From: Sinimarinibacterium arenosum
GTDB taxonomy: Bacteria; Pseudomonadota; Gammaproteobacteria; Nevskiales; Nevskiaceae
Direction: 5' to 3'
NCBI RefSeq assembly: GCF_005047655.1
Contig: NZ_SUKF01000003.1
Span: 310,001-374,000 of the forward strand
Length of the DNA stretch: 64,000 nt
Each line of letters starts with the position of its first letter. Position 1 is the stretch's first letter. The position numbers and the translations under genes are program-made. Below the pieces are notes generated by a model. That model did no database searches, had not been told where the DNA came from, and worked only from the letters and a program-made list of their open reading frames with translations. Below are positions 35,468 to 44,161 of this stretch, piece by piece.

Positions 35468-37639
35468 CTAGCGGGATGTGGGACTGCCGCCCATGGCCGG
35501 ATCGCTGACGCTCGGTAGTCCGGTTTCGACGCGTCCGGCGCAGCGGCGGTAGAAGCCGCTGGGGTCGTCGCCGTCGAGCCGGATGTCCAGGTCGTACCAG
35601 TTGCCCTGCATGCTCAGCGACCACAGCGGTTCGATGCTGCTGCCGGCGGCTACCGCGTAGACCCAGGGACCGCCGCTGCCGTAGGCGGTGTCGGTCACGA
35701 CAAAGCGGCAGGCCTGGCTGCCGCGGTTGATCAGCTGCAGGCTCAGCGCCGCGGCTGTCGGGACGTAGCACACGCGGACTTCCGGTTGCGCGGTATGGCG
35801 CTCGTCCAGCTGCGAAGCGTCGCCGCGAAAATGCCGATGCCAGCCGTTCGGTCCCAGGACCCACAGATCGTAGCGGCCGCCGTCGGCGGTCAGCGACCAG
35901 TCGTCTTCAATCCTCTCGCCGGCGGCAACACCATAGCGGCGTGGATTGCGCTCCAGGTGCAGGCGGTCGTAGACATGGAATACCGCACCGGCCTCACCAC
36001 TGTTGGCAAACAGGATGCGCACACGGTCGCCGTCGGCCTGCGCGGTTGCGTGCAGTTCGTAGGCGAGTGCACGTGAGGGTCTGACGCCGGCGGCCTGCTG
36101 CGGTGGCTGTTGTGTGTCTTCGTCGGGCACCGGCACCTGATTTTGAGCGCCCTGGCTGTAGCGGATGGCGTCGGCTTCGAGCTTGCTGCGCTCGGGCAGG
36201 GTCGGCGGCGTCTCGTCGTTCGGATTGACGAAGTTGAACGCCTGCATCAGATCGCCGCAGACCATGCGTCGCCATGCGCTGATATTCGGTTCAACAACGC
36301 CGAAACGGGCTTCGAGAAAACGCAGCACCGAGGTGTGGTCGTAGGTCTGGCTGCAGACCCAGCCGCCGCGGCTCCATGGGGATACGGCATACATCGGAAC
36401 GCGCGGGCCCGGGCCGAAAACACCGCCGTGGAAGGCGCTGCCGCTGTAGCGCTCTGAGTCGGTATCCACCGAGGCCTTACCCGCCATCGAGCCGTCGTCG
36501 TTCAGCGACGGCGCGCACGGCGGCGGCACATGGTCGAAGAAGCCGTCGTTCTCGTCGAAATTGACCAGCAGCACGGTGCGGCTCCAGACCTCGGGGTCGG
36601 CGGTCAGGGCCTTGATCACTTCTTGGATGTACCACGCGCCCTGGACCGGACTGGAGGGGCCGGGGTGTTCGGAGTACGTCGCGGGCGCAACGATCCACGA
36701 CACCTGCGGCAATTTGCCGGCGCGAATGTCGTCGGCAAAGTCGGCCAGCATGTCGGGGTTCAGGATGTTGCCGCGCGGCATCGTGTTGGCGACGCCCTTG
36801 TACAGCGGATTGCCGGCATCGTCGGCGTCACGGTAGGCCGGGTAGGGTGAGCCGTCGGCGTTGTTGCCGGCCTGCTCATTGGCACGGCGATACTGCTGGA
36901 AGCCGGCCAGCGGGTTGTCGGTGAAGTTGTCCGGCAGGTTCTGGTACAGCTTCCAGCGGACGCCGGCGGCCTGCAGGCGTTCGGGATAGGTGGTCCAGAG
37001 GTAGCCGGCGCTGGAGGCATCCAGCGAGTCCCACTGATTGTTGATCGCCGGGCCGTTGCCGTCGCCGGTGGGATCGTTGGTGCCGGTCCAGTGGAACAGG
37101 CGATTGGTGTTGGTGCCGCCGTGAAAGGCGCAGTGATAGGCATCGCACACGGTAAAGGCTTCGGCCAGCGCAAACTGGAAATCGACTTCGTTGCGCGTGT
37201 AGTAGCCCATCGACTGCGGCTGCTTGTAGGTCGGCCAGTCGCCGAAGCGGCCGTTGTTCCATGCGGGTTGTGCGTTTTCCCAGGAATGCGGAGTGCCATC
37301 CACCCGCTGCGCATTACCGGCGCTGCTGTCGAGGTGATACGGCAGGATCACGCGTTCGCTGCCGTCACTGACGTAGCGCTGCGCCCAGACACTGCGTCCG
37401 TCTGGTTGCGGAACGGTAATGCGGTCGCCGAAACCGCGGACGCCGGCCATGGTGCCGAAGTAATGGTCGAACGAGCGGTTCTCCTGCATCAGGATGACCA
37501 CGTGTTCGACGTCCATGATCGTGCCGGTGCGATTGTTGGCGGGGATTGCCAGGGCATCGCGGATGCATTGCGGCAGGGCCGCCAGCGCGGCCGACGAGCC
37601 GGCCAAGCGCAGGAAGTCGCGGCGATGCAGGCGGCTCAT
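35468..37639 (-). CDS. Phosphocholine-type phospholipase C, Tat-exported
   Basis: The 723-residue enzyme has a twin-arginine signal (RRDFLRLAGSSAALAAL, about residues 6-22). The phosphoesterase domain (about 40-450) has DVEHVVILMQENRSFDHYFG and FDENDGFFDHVPPP. Two C-terminal DUF756-like beta domains (about 520-610 and 630-705) follow. This is the architecture of Pseudomonas PlcH/PlcN, which cleave phosphatidylcholine or sphingomyelin and supply phosphate. It is translationally coupled (ATGA) to a small lipoprotein gene upstream, and a possible Pho box precedes that gene. Confidence 0.92.
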   Translation of the reverse strand: MSRLHRRDFLRLAGSSAALAALPQCIRDALAIPANNRTGTIMDVEHVVILMQENRSFDHYFGTMAGVRGFGDRITVPQPDGRSVWAQRYVSDGSERVILPYHLDSSAGNAQRVDGTPHSWENAQPAWNNGRFGDWPTYKQPQSMGYYTRNEVDFQFALAEAFTVCDAYHCAFHGGTNTNRLFHWTGTNDPTGDGNGPAINNQWDSLDASSAGYLWTTYPERLQAAGVRWKLYQNLPDNFTDNPLAGFQQYRRANEQAGNNADGSPYPAYRDADDAGNPLYKGVANTMPRGNILNPDMLADFADDIRAGKLPQVSWIVAPATYSEHPGPSSPVQGAWYIQEVIKALTADPEVWSRTVLLVNFDENDGFFDHVPPPCAPSLNDDGSMAGKASVDTDSERYSGSAFHGGVFGPGPRVPMYAVSPWSRGGWVCSQTYDHTSVLRFLEARFGVVEPNISAWRRMVCGDLMQAFNFVNPNDETPPTLPERSKLEADAIRYSQGAQNQVPVPDEDTQQPPQQAAGVRPSRALAYELHATAQADGDRVRILFANSGEAGAVFHVYDRLHLERNPRRYGVAAGERIEDDWSLTADGGRYDLWVLGPNGWHRHFRGDASQLDERHTAQPEVRVCYVPTAAALSLQLINRGSQACRFVVTDTAYGSGGPWVYAVAAGSSIEPLWSLSMQGNWYDLDIRLDGDDPSGFYRRCAGRVETGLPSVSDPAMGGSPTSR

Positions 37640-37887
37640 GTGCGCTTCCCGGAGAGCGTCTGCACGCAGGCCTCGGCCAGGGTGGCTGTTCCGGGCATGG
37701 GGGCGCAGTGCTTGTTACCGACTGGCGAGCCATCAGCGGGCTGGACGACGGGGGCGTTGCCGCTGCCGACCACCGGCGCCACCGAGCTGCCGCAGGCGGT
37801 CAGGCTGGTCAGGCAGATCACCGCGAGCGTGGCGGCCAATACCTTGAAGCTGCGCCCGGCTGGGCACATCGAGTTCGAATGCAGCAT
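37636..37887 (-). CDS. Small lipoprotein coupled to phospholipase C
   Basis: The 83-residue product has a hydrophobic signal with lipobox LTAC (Cys about residue 32). Mature sequence is short, Pro/Val/Gly-rich, with two further cysteines (KHC, EAC). I do not recognise a family. It overlaps the phospholipase start by four bases and has GGGGA eight bases before its ATG, so it is real and probably acts with the lipase, for instance in release or anchoring. That role is a guess. Confidence 0.65.
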   Translation of the reverse strand: MLHSNSMCPAGRSFKVLAATLAVICLTSLTACGSSVAPVVGSGNAPVVQPADGSPVGNKHCAPMPGTATLAEACVQTLSGKRT

Positions 37888-37993
37888 GTGTCGTTTCCCC
37901 GGGATGCTCGGAGCCGATCGGGTTGGCGTCGGCAGATGATTCCAGCGTGGAGCCGGCCATCAATCTGGCGGCAGACGGCCGGAACCGGCGGCA

Positions 37994-38027
37994 AGCCTAG
38001 CGGCGGACTGCGACAGTCAGATGACGC
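37994..38027 (-). promoter_or_regulatory. Candidate Pho box and -10 of the phospholipase operon
   Basis: On the minus strand GCGTCAT and CTGTCGC lie 11 bases apart (38027 down to 38010), followed after ten bases by TAGGCT (37999-37994). Each half-site matches CTGTCAT at five of seven positions. The start of the operon is about 105 bases further. Only two half-sites are recognisable. Confidence 0.4.
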
Positions 38028-38063
38028 TTTCCGAGGTGAACGTGCGCGGGCGTCCGGTCGGCG

Positions 38064-38621
38064 CTATTCGGCAGCCGGTGTCGCCGCGCTCATGGTGTCG
38101 CGCAGTTGGCGAAACAGCGCGCGGCGCGCCTTGCTCATCGCCGGTGCTCCAGGTCGAGTCGGTGCATCGAGTTCGCGGCGGGCGTCACGCACCAGCGTGC
38201 GCAGCAGGGTTGAATCCGCATCAGGGTAGGTGTTGAGCCAGGCGTTCAGGCCGTCGTCGCCAGCCAGGATCCGCTCGCGCCAGTGCTCGACATCATGGAA
38301 TGCGCGAGCGTCATGAACGCGGTTTGCGCGGGTTCGCTCCAGCGCCTGCTGCAGCGGTTCGGTATCGGCGGAGCGCAGCAGTTTGCCGACGTACTGCAGC
38401 TGGCGTTTGCGTGCGCCATGCGCCGTGATGCGGCGTGCTTCATCCAGGGCCTCGCGCAGCCGCTCGTCCATTTCGATCTCGTCGAGTTGGGTGACCGGAA
38501 GCGCGAGCAGCGCCGCGCCCAAATCCTGCAAAGCGAGCATTGATTTCTTACGCTGGGTCTTGCTCGGCCCCAGTTCGTCTTCAGGATCGGGCGCAGTCGG
38601 GTCGAACGGGCGGCGGGGCAT
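38064..38621 (-). CDS. darP: Ribosome-associated protein DarP (YjgA, DUF615)
   Basis: DarP promotes late assembly of the 50S subunit. The 185-residue protein has EDELGPSKTQRKKSMLALQDLGAALL (about residues 13-38), the ITAHGARKRQLQYVGKLLR helix (about 65-83) and VEHWRERILAGD (about 110-121), all family hallmarks. It is 45 bases downstream of pgm on the same strand. Confidence 0.93.
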   Translation of the reverse strand: MPRRPFDPTAPDPEDELGPSKTQRKKSMLALQDLGAALLALPVTQLDEIEMDERLREALDEARRITAHGARKRQLQYVGKLLRSADTEPLQQALERTRANRVHDARAFHDVEHWRERILAGDDGLNAWLNTYPDADSTLLRTLVRDARRELDAPTRPGAPAMSKARRALFRQLRDTMSAATPAAE

Positions 38622-38666
38622 TGAGGATGCGTTCTGGCGGCAGGAGGGCGCGGATTGTGACAGGGA

Positions 38667-40298
38667 TCAGGTGACAAGGCTCGGTGCCTTGCGTCCGGTC
38701 AGCGCACTGATCCGCGCCAGTTGATCGGCCGCTGCCGCGAGTGGGGCCAACGCTTCTGCCGGATTCCAGCCCTGGGCGCTGGGATCCTTCTCGTAGCGCT
38801 CTAGGTAGACCCGCAAGGTTGCGCCCTGGGTGCCGGTGCCGGACAGGCGCATGACGATGCGAGCTTGCTCCCCGCAGACCACGCGCAGACCCTGGGCTAC
38901 GGCGATACTGCCGTCGACCCGGTCCTGATAGCTGAACTCGTCGGCGGTTGTGACTTCGTAGCCGGAGACCTGCTGGCCCTGCAGCGAGGCCAGGCTGCCG
39001 GCAAACGCCTGCATCACCGCTTCGGCGTGAGTGGCGGGTAGCTCGTCGTAATCATGGCGGGCGAAGTAGTGCCGGCCGTAGTGCTGCCAATGCGCCTCGG
39101 CGATCTCGCGCACGCTGCGGCCACTGATCGCCAGCACGTTGAGCCAGGCCAGGACCGCCCAGAGTCCATCCTTCTCGCGCGCATGCGACGAGCTGGTGCC
39201 GAAGCTTTCTTCACCGCAGATCGTGACGTTGCCGGCGTCGAGCAGGTTGCAGAAGAACTTCCAGCCCGTGGGTGTCTCGTACAACGGCACTTTCAATTCT
39301 TTTGCCACGCGATCTGCTGCGCGAGAAGTCGGCATTGAGCGTGCAATGCCACGCAGGCCGTCGCGATAGCCTGGCAACTGCGGCAGATTCGCCGCCAGCA
39401 TTGCCAGCGAATCGCCCGGCGAGATGAAGATGCCGCGGCCCAGAATCATGTTGCGGTCGCCGTCGCCGTCACTGGCGGCCAGCAGTTCAGGTGCGCCCTC
39501 GCCGAAGGCGAGATCCACCAGATGCTTGCCGTAGACCAGGTTGGGGTCTGGGTGGCCACCACCAAAGTCCGGCAGCGGGTTGGCATTGAGAATGGCGCCC
39601 GCTGGGGCGCCCAACTGCTCGACCAGAATGCGCTGCGCATAGGGACCGGTGACCGCATGCATGGCGTCGAAGCGCAGGCTGTGACCTTTCTTGATCCAGT
39701 CGCGCATGCGGTCGAAGTCGAACAGTGACTGCATCAGTGCGGCATAGTCGTCGACGCAGTCAACGATTTCGATGGTCGTGCCTTCGAGCGTCTGCTCACC
39801 GCGGCGGTCGAGATCGATATCCGCGTCATCGCAGTTGCGGTAGCGCGTGATGCTCTTGCTCTGCTGATAAATGCGGTCGGTCAGGCCTTCGCCGGCCTGG
39901 CCGCCTCCGGCGATATTGAACTTGACCCCAAAGTCGCCATCCGGCCCCGCCGGATTGTGGCTGGCGGTGAACAGCAGACCGCCCGCAGCGCCGCGCTTGC
40001 GGATCAGGTTGGACGCGGCAGGCGTCGACAGCAGCCCTCCCTGACCGACAACGATATGGCGTACGCCATTGGCGGCGGCCATGGAAATCGCGGTGCGGAT
40101 GGCATCGCGGTTGTGATAGCGGCCATCGCCGCCGATCACCAGCGTTGCGCCGCGAATCTCGGGTGCGCAGTCGAAGATCGATTGCAGGAAATTTTCCAGA
40201 TAGTGTGGCTGCTGGAAGACCGTGACCTTTTTGCGCAGGCCTGCGGTGCCGGGCTTTTGGTCGAGATAGGGTTTGGTGGTGATTTCGCGTATGGGCAT
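38667..40298 (-). CDS. pgm: Phosphoglucomutase, alpha-D-glucose-phosphate specific
   Basis: Interconverts glucose-1-phosphate and glucose-6-phosphate. The 543-residue protein starts MPIREITTKPYLDQKPGTAGLRKKV. The catalytic serine is in TASHNPAG (residues 111-118) and the metal loop is DGDGDRN. A sugar-binding GEESFG and a phosphate-binding RLSGTGTQGATLRVYLE near the C-terminus complete the enzyme. It is of the eukaryotic-like PGM1 type, divergent from the yqiB-like gene. Confidence 0.95.
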   Translation of the reverse strand: MPIREITTKPYLDQKPGTAGLRKKVTVFQQPHYLENFLQSIFDCAPEIRGATLVIGGDGRYHNRDAIRTAISMAAANGVRHIVVGQGGLLSTPAASNLIRKRGAAGGLLFTASHNPAGPDGDFGVKFNIAGGGQAGEGLTDRIYQQSKSITRYRNCDDADIDLDRRGEQTLEGTTIEIVDCVDDYAALMQSLFDFDRMRDWIKKGHSLRFDAMHAVTGPYAQRILVEQLGAPAGAILNANPLPDFGGGHPDPNLVYGKHLVDLAFGEGAPELLAASDGDGDRNMILGRGIFISPGDSLAMLAANLPQLPGYRDGLRGIARSMPTSRAADRVAKELKVPLYETPTGWKFFCNLLDAGNVTICGEESFGTSSSHAREKDGLWAVLAWLNVLAISGRSVREIAEAHWQHYGRHYFARHDYDELPATHAEAVMQAFAGSLASLQGQQVSGYEVTTADEFSYQDRVDGSIAVAQGLRVVCGEQARIVMRLSGTGTQGATLRVYLERYEKDPSAQGWNPAEALAPLAAAADQLARISALTGRKAPSLVT

Positions 40299-40327
40299 GA
40301 TCGTGCGTCCGTGATCGAGATGCGTGT

Positions 40328-40356
40328 TTGTCGGACCTGTGTCCCTATCTTATAGT
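40328..40356 (+). promoter_or_regulatory. Promoter of the yqiB-like gene
   Basis: TTGTCG (40328-40333), 17 bases, TATAGT (40351-40356). Only six bases separate the -10 from the ATG at 40363, so transcription would start at or next to the start codon. Confidence 0.65.
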
Positions 40357-40362
40357 CCGCGC

Positions 40363-40842
40363 ATGCAAGCGACCACGCATCTTTGTCCGTGCTGCGGAAA
40401 GCCCCGCAGCATTGCGCATCTGCTCGAACTCTACGAGCGGAACTTTCGCTTGCTTGAGCGTCTGTTGCCTGAAATGGACATTCCGTTCGACGCTGCCGTT
40501 TCCCGAAGTGCCAGCGATTGCCCGTTGCATCTGCAGGTGACTGATCGTGATCGGTATACCCTGAATCTGCGCCTGACCTACGAGTTCACCGACGAGAACG
40601 GCATGCGAAGGCAGCCGGATCTCTGGATTCGGGTTTATCGCGATGCCGGTGTCGCCGAGGCGCTGCAGTGCAGCCAGCGGCCGCCGTGGCTGGCGGCAGA
40701 TGAGGCCGATCCCGCCGCGCATGCGTTCCTGTCCGAGCAGTGGCGGCGCAATCTGATGCTGAACAAGTGGCTGGAATATCTGCTGGAGCACGGACACGGA
40801 TTCGGCATGAGTGAGCGACCCCGCGTCGCTGCGGCGGTTTAG
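40363..40842 (+). CDS. yqiB: DUF1249 protein, YqiB-like
   Basis: The 159-residue protein belongs to the DUF1249/YqiB family. It has CPCCGKPRSIAHLLELYERNFRLLERLLPE at the N-terminus, DRYTLNLRLTYEFTDENG (about residues 62-79), PDLWIRVYRDAGVAEALQC and a C-terminal EQWRRNLMLNKWLEYLLEHGHGF. Function is unknown; in E. coli it neighbours nudF and cpdA. The ATG at 40363 is preferred because homology starts there; 13 upstream codons in frame would overlap the promoter. Confidence 0.85.
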   Translation: MQATTHLCPCCGKPRSIAHLLELYERNFRLLERLLPEMDIPFDAAVSRSASDCPLHLQVTDRDRYTLNLRLTYEFTDENGMRRQPDLWIRVYRDAGVAEALQCSQRPPWLAADEADPAAHAFLSEQWRRNLMLNKWLEYLLEHGHGFGMSERPRVAAAV

Positions 40843-41049
40843 CGGCGCTCGCTTTCGAATTGGCGCCCCGTCGCCCCGTCATTTCCGGATGTCCGCATCT
40901 GCGACCAATGCGGGTTGCTCGATTGTCATGATGTTGGGCGCATCGCGCTTGTGCGCGCAACTCCTGCCAGGCGCAATGCAGACAGGAGATTGACACCGCC
41001 TTTAGCTGCCGCGGTTGCTGTTCCGGTGTGGGTGTATTCCGATAGGCGA

Positions 41050-41661
41050 CTAGATCGCTCCGGCCTGCTCAAGGAGCGCGGCGACCGCTTGGGCGATGCG
41101 CCGATATCCGGCAGCGTTGGGATGGATCGGGTCGGATTTCAGTTTGCGATCAGCCAGCACTGCGGTGATCGCATCCTCTTGCAGTGGCAGATGGAGGCGC
41201 CGCGCCAGCTCGCCATAGGCCGGCTCGCTGCTTCGGAGCAGCAGTTTGGGCTCGGGCACCGCGAGAAGCACGACCTCTGCACCGTGCGCGCGAATCATGG
41301 TCACCATCGCTTCAAGGTTGCGGGCCATTGCTGAGCGGTCCTGCTGACGCAGCATGTCGTTGCCGCCGAGACACAGGATCACCAGTGCCGGCTCGGTTTC
41401 GTCCAGCGTCTGCGGCAGGCGGTCTAGGCCCTCGCCGGTGGTCTCACCTGGCACGCCGGCATTGATCACGCGTCGTCCGATGATGGCTTCGAGCTGCGCC
41501 GGGTAGGCCTGCCCGGGCGCGGCCCCGGTGCCGTGTGTCAGGCTGTCGCCGAAGGCCAGGATCACCGCGTCACTCGCCAGTGGCGACAGCTTCGGTGTCT
41601 TGTTGCCGCAGCCTGCGACCAGAACCGCCAGCAGCAGACCCATGATCCACGCGCGAAACAT
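41050..41661 (-). CDS. SGNH/GDSL-family esterase lipoprotein (TesA/arylesterase-like)
   Basis: From the ATG at 41661 the product has 203 residues with a lipobox (VLVAGC, Cys about residue 18). Block I is [21 protein letters not shown], the glycine block is NAGVPGETT, the asparagine block is CLGGNDMLR and the catalytic Asp/His are in [12 protein letters not shown]. It resembles TesA-type lysophospholipase/arylesterases. The frame can start at 41727, but that would place 22 polar residues before the signal peptide and overlap the divergent neighbour. Confidence 0.85.
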   Translation of the reverse strand: MFRAWIMGLLLAVLVAGCGNKTPKLSPLASDAVILAFGDSLTHGTGAAPGQAYPAQLEAIIGRRVINAGVPGETTGEGLDRLPQTLDETEPALVILCLGGNDMLRQQDRSAMARNLEAMVTMIRAHGAEVVLLAVPEPKLLLRSSEPAYGELARRLHLPLQEDAITAVLADRKLKSDPIHPNAAGYRRIAQAVAALLEQAGAI

Positions 41662-41725
41662 GTCTTGCGCGCCGGATTGATGCGTCGGCACACTGCGGCT
41701 CTTTTGAACTTCGGGTGCGGTTGAC

Positions 41726-42250
41726 ATGATTTATGCGCTGGACGAAATGACACCGCAGTGTAGCGAGGGCAGCTGGGTGGCCGACACAGCAACGCTGATC
41801 GGCGACGTGCGCCTGGGGCGCGACGCCAGTGTGTGGTTCGGCTGCGTGCTGCGCGGCGATAACGATGCCCTGATCATTGGCGCCGGCAGCAACATCCAGG
41901 ACGGCTCAGTGCTGCATACCGATCATGGTCTGCCGCTGCGAGTCGGCGAGGGTTGTACCGTCGGACATCTGGCGATGCTGCATGGTTGCGAAGTCGGCGA
42001 TAACACGCTGATCGGTATCAAGGCCGTGGTACTGAATCGCGCCCGTATCGGGCGCAACTGCATCGTCGCCGCCAATGCCCTGGTGACCGAGGGCAAGCAG
42101 TTTCCCGATGGTGTGATGATTATGGGCGCCCCGGCCAAGGTCGTGCGCGAGCTGCTGCCGCAGGAAATTGAAATGCTGCAGGCGATGGCGCGGCACTATG
42201 TTGAAAATGCGCGCCGCTATCGGCGGTCGCTGGTCGCCGTTACGCCTTGA
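41726..42250 (+). CDS. Gamma-class carbonic anhydrase-like protein (YrdA/PaaY family)
   Basis: The 174-residue left-handed beta-helix protein shows hexapeptide repeats ([46 protein letters not shown]). Zinc-binding histidines are in SVLHTDHG and [13 protein letters not shown]. Members are carbonic anhydrases or CoA-thioester hydrolases (PaaY); which applies is not clear. It is divergent from the esterase gene. Confidence 0.87.
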   Translation: MIYALDEMTPQCSEGSWVADTATLIGDVRLGRDASVWFGCVLRGDNDALIIGAGSNIQDGSVLHTDHGLPLRVGEGCTVGHLAMLHGCEVGDNTLIGIKAVVLNRARIGRNCIVAANALVTEGKQFPDGVMIMGAPAKVVRELLPQEIEMLQAMARHYVENARRYRRSLVAVTP

Positions 42251-42737
42251 ACTGCTTGGGATAGGCGTAATGGCGCTCGACGCCGCTGCGCTCGGTGACG
42301 TCACTCCAGCAATTGGCGTCGAAGCCCAGCTGGACGACTGCGCAGGTCGGCATGTCATCGAAGCTGCAGTGCGCAAGCGCGTGGGCCAGCTCGGTGAAGC
42401 CCGGGTTGTGGCCGAACAACATGACGTGCGTGTCGGCGTCGTCGAGCAGCTGTACCAGCGTCAACAGGGTGTCCGCTGACGCTTCGTAGATCCTGGGCTG
42501 GATCGACACCGCAGCAGGATCCACGCCCAGCGCGTCGGCGAACAGCCGGGCGGTAGTGAGCGCGCGCACAGCGGGACTGGAGACCATGCGGTCGGGTCGT
42601 CCGATCAGGCTGGATACGTGGGCCGCCATGCGCGGGGCATCGCGACGGCCGCGGTCGTTCAGCGGGCGCTCGAAGTCGCTCAGTTCCGGGTAGTTCCAGG
42701 ACGATTTGGCGTGACGCACAAGAGTCAGCAGACGCAT
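42240..42737 (-). CDS. sixA: Phosphohistidine phosphatase SixA
   Basis: The 165-residue histidine phosphatase has the RHAK motif (residues 8-11), the SSPAVRALTTARL segment (about 53-65) and the second catalytic histidine in VMLFGHNPGFTEL (about 108-120). SixA dephosphorylates phosphohistidine proteins such as ArcB or the nitrogen PTS. The 3' end overlaps the carbonic anhydrase gene by 11 bases (convergent). Confidence 0.9.
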   Translation of the reverse strand: MRLLTLVRHAKSSWNYPELSDFERPLNDRGRRDAPRMAAHVSSLIGRPDRMVSSPAVRALTTARLFADALGVDPAAVSIQPRIYEASADTLLTLVQLLDDADTHVMLFGHNPGFTELAHALAHCSFDDMPTCAVVQLGFDANCWSDVTERSGVERHYAYPKQFKA

Positions 42738-42770
42738 GCGGATTCATTGCGGGCAATTGATACGGACATT

Positions 42771-43427
42771 CTAGGCCGGTGCGGATGACAGCGGCAGGTA
42801 AACGTCGTAGCGCGCCTGCTTTCCGCTGAGCTGGAATGCCGGTTTGCAGTCTGCCAGGAAGGGGGCATCCATCGGGCGTTTGACGACAACGCGCCGTCGC
42901 GCCGCTCGCAGTGCCGGGCCTAATAGGGCGTCGGCATCATCGTCTCCGCCGATCAGCTCGCGCAGGAACTGCATTTCCTTCTGTGGCAGGGCCGATTTGT
43001 CGCGGTGGGGATACATCGGATCGAGGTGGATCACGTCCCAGCTGCGGCCGCTGCACATCAGGCCGACGGCGTCCGCCTCGACAATGTCGATGCGTTGAGC
43101 CGCTTCGTGGGTGTCGTCACGGCCCAGTGCGCGCCGGTGTGCATCGCGCAGCAACGCAACCAGATCCGAATGACGCTCGGCCAGAGTGACGGTGGCACCG
43201 AGTGCGGCAAGGACGTAGCCGTCGCGCCCCAGACCGGCGGTGGCATCCAGTACGCTCAGGCCCGGCTCCTTGTGCATTCCGATCGCACGCGGCAACAGCT
43301 CACGACGTCCGGCCGCAATGCGACGGCGCACGTCCGCTGCAGACCAGTCGGCGCAGACCGGCTTGACCTGGGGGCGATGTGCGGCTCGCAGACTCAGCCG
43401 GTCCTCCAGCTGAACCAGCTCAAACAA
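42771..43427 (-). CDS. rsmJ: 16S rRNA (guanine-1516-N2)-methyltransferase RsmJ
   Basis: RsmJ uses SAM to methylate G1516. Motif I is LSVLDATAGLGRDGYVLAALG and the catalytic-type loop is HLDPMYPHRDKSALPQKEMQFL, very similar to E. coli RsmJ. The start is uncertain: no ATG or GTG fits. A TTG at 43427 gives about 218 residues; a TTG at 43475 gives 234 but runs through the terminator of the upstream gene. Either way the N-terminus is shorter than in E. coli (250). Confidence 0.85.
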   Translation of the reverse strand: MFELVQLEDRLSLRAAHRPQVKPVCADWSAADVRRRIAAGRRELLPRAIGMHKEPGLSVLDATAGLGRDGYVLAALGATVTLAERHSDLVALLRDAHRRALGRDDTHEAAQRIDIVEADAVGLMCSGRSWDVIHLDPMYPHRDKSALPQKEMQFLRELIGGDDDADALLGPALRAARRRVVVKRPMDAPFLADCKPAFQLSGKQARYDVYLPLSSAPA

Positions 43428-43455
43428 AAAACCCCGGACGTCGCCGTCCGGGGTT
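43425..43455 (-). terminator. Intrinsic terminator of the SCP2 operon
   Basis: Stem AACCCCGGACG / CGTCCGGGGTT (11 bp, perfect) with a 4-base loop and a T-run on the minus strand, about 25 bases after the SCP2 stop. It overlaps the N-terminal region of rsmJ. Confidence 0.9.
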
Positions 43456-43478
43456 GGATGCTGCGTGTTCGACAAGGC

Positions 43479-43793
43479 TTACAGCTTGCTGGCGTCGAAG
43501 AAGCCGGCCATGCGCTGGGCCAGCATCATGTCGCCCTCAATCTGCAGCTTGCCGGTCATGAACGCGGTCATGCCGTTGAGTTCACCCTTGAGCAGTGCCA
43601 CCAGATCATCGTCTTCCATCGTGATGGTCAGGTCGGCGCTGGCTGCGGCACCTTCGCTGCCAGTGCAGGCACCGTTTTTGATGGTGACGTGTGCCGGAGC
43701 CGAGCAATTGAACTGGATCGTGCAGTCGGCGCCACCGGCGGCATCGGCATTGAAGGCAGCGGGCAGCTTCTTGAGCAGTTCTGCGGCGGACAT
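43479..43793 (-). CDS. SCP2 sterol-binding domain protein
   Basis: The 104-residue single-domain protein has the SCP2 pattern: AELLKKLPAAFN, TIQFNCSAPAHVTIKNGAC, DLTITMEDDDLVALLKGELNGMTAFMTGKLQIEGDMMLAQRM. SCP2 domains bind lipids or acyl-CoAs in a hydrophobic tunnel. GGAG immediately before 43799 with six bases of spacing favours the second ATG (43793). It is last in an operon with two hotdog thioesterases, a context that fits acyl-CoA chemistry. Confidence 0.9.
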   Translation of the reverse strand: MSAAELLKKLPAAFNADAAGGADCTIQFNCSAPAHVTIKNGACTGSEGAAASADLTITMEDDDLVALLKGELNGMTAFMTGKLQIEGDMMLAQRMAGFFDASKL

Positions 43794-43882
43794 CGACATC
43801 TCCAGGAGAAGTTAAGGAGTCGGCATCCTACGCAGGAGTCGGGGGATCGGCAACCATGCAAACGGACGAGTGGAAAGCGTGA

Positions 43883-44161
43883 TTACTGCCGCGGCTTTGG
43901 CACGCTGCTCAGCGCGCCGAGCAGGCGCTGGCCGACGGCGGGACTGAGCAGAATGACATTGATGCTGCCCGGATAGATCTTGCCGCTGGCACGCAGCGCG
44001 GCAATCGCTTCAGCGTCATCCGCGTGGTGCAGCAGGACGAAATCGACATCGCGGACCAGTTGCGTTTCGATATCGCGAAATGCCCGAAATGCGGTGCCCT
44101 TGGGGCTTCGACTGACCTGATCGATTTCACGCAGGCTGAGGTAGCTCTGGTAATCGATCAT
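43883..44161 (-). CDS. Unknown 92-residue protein coupled to thioesterases
   Basis: I do not recognise a family. The protein begins MIDYQSYLSLREIDQ, has an acidic middle (FVLLHHADDAEAIAALRASGK) and a hydrophobic NVILLSPAVGQRLLGALS tail. No signal peptide or clear membrane helix is seen. Its ATG overlaps the stop of the second thioesterase (ATGA), so it is certainly translated in that operon. A lipid- or CoA-related role is suggested only by context. Confidence 0.7.
   Translation of the reverse strand: MIDYQSYLSLREIDQVSRSPKGTAFRAFRDIETQLVRDVDFVLLHHADDAEAIAALRASGKIYPGSINVILLSPAVGQRLLGALSSVPKPRQ

Noticed and set aside
40843..41049. Small open frame (about 60 codons) and a GTTGGGCGCA/TGCGCGCAAC imperfect hairpin in the gap after the yqiB-like gene
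   Set aside because: The frame has no good ribosome binding site or homology, and the hairpin has no T-run; I see nothing firm in this 207-base gap.
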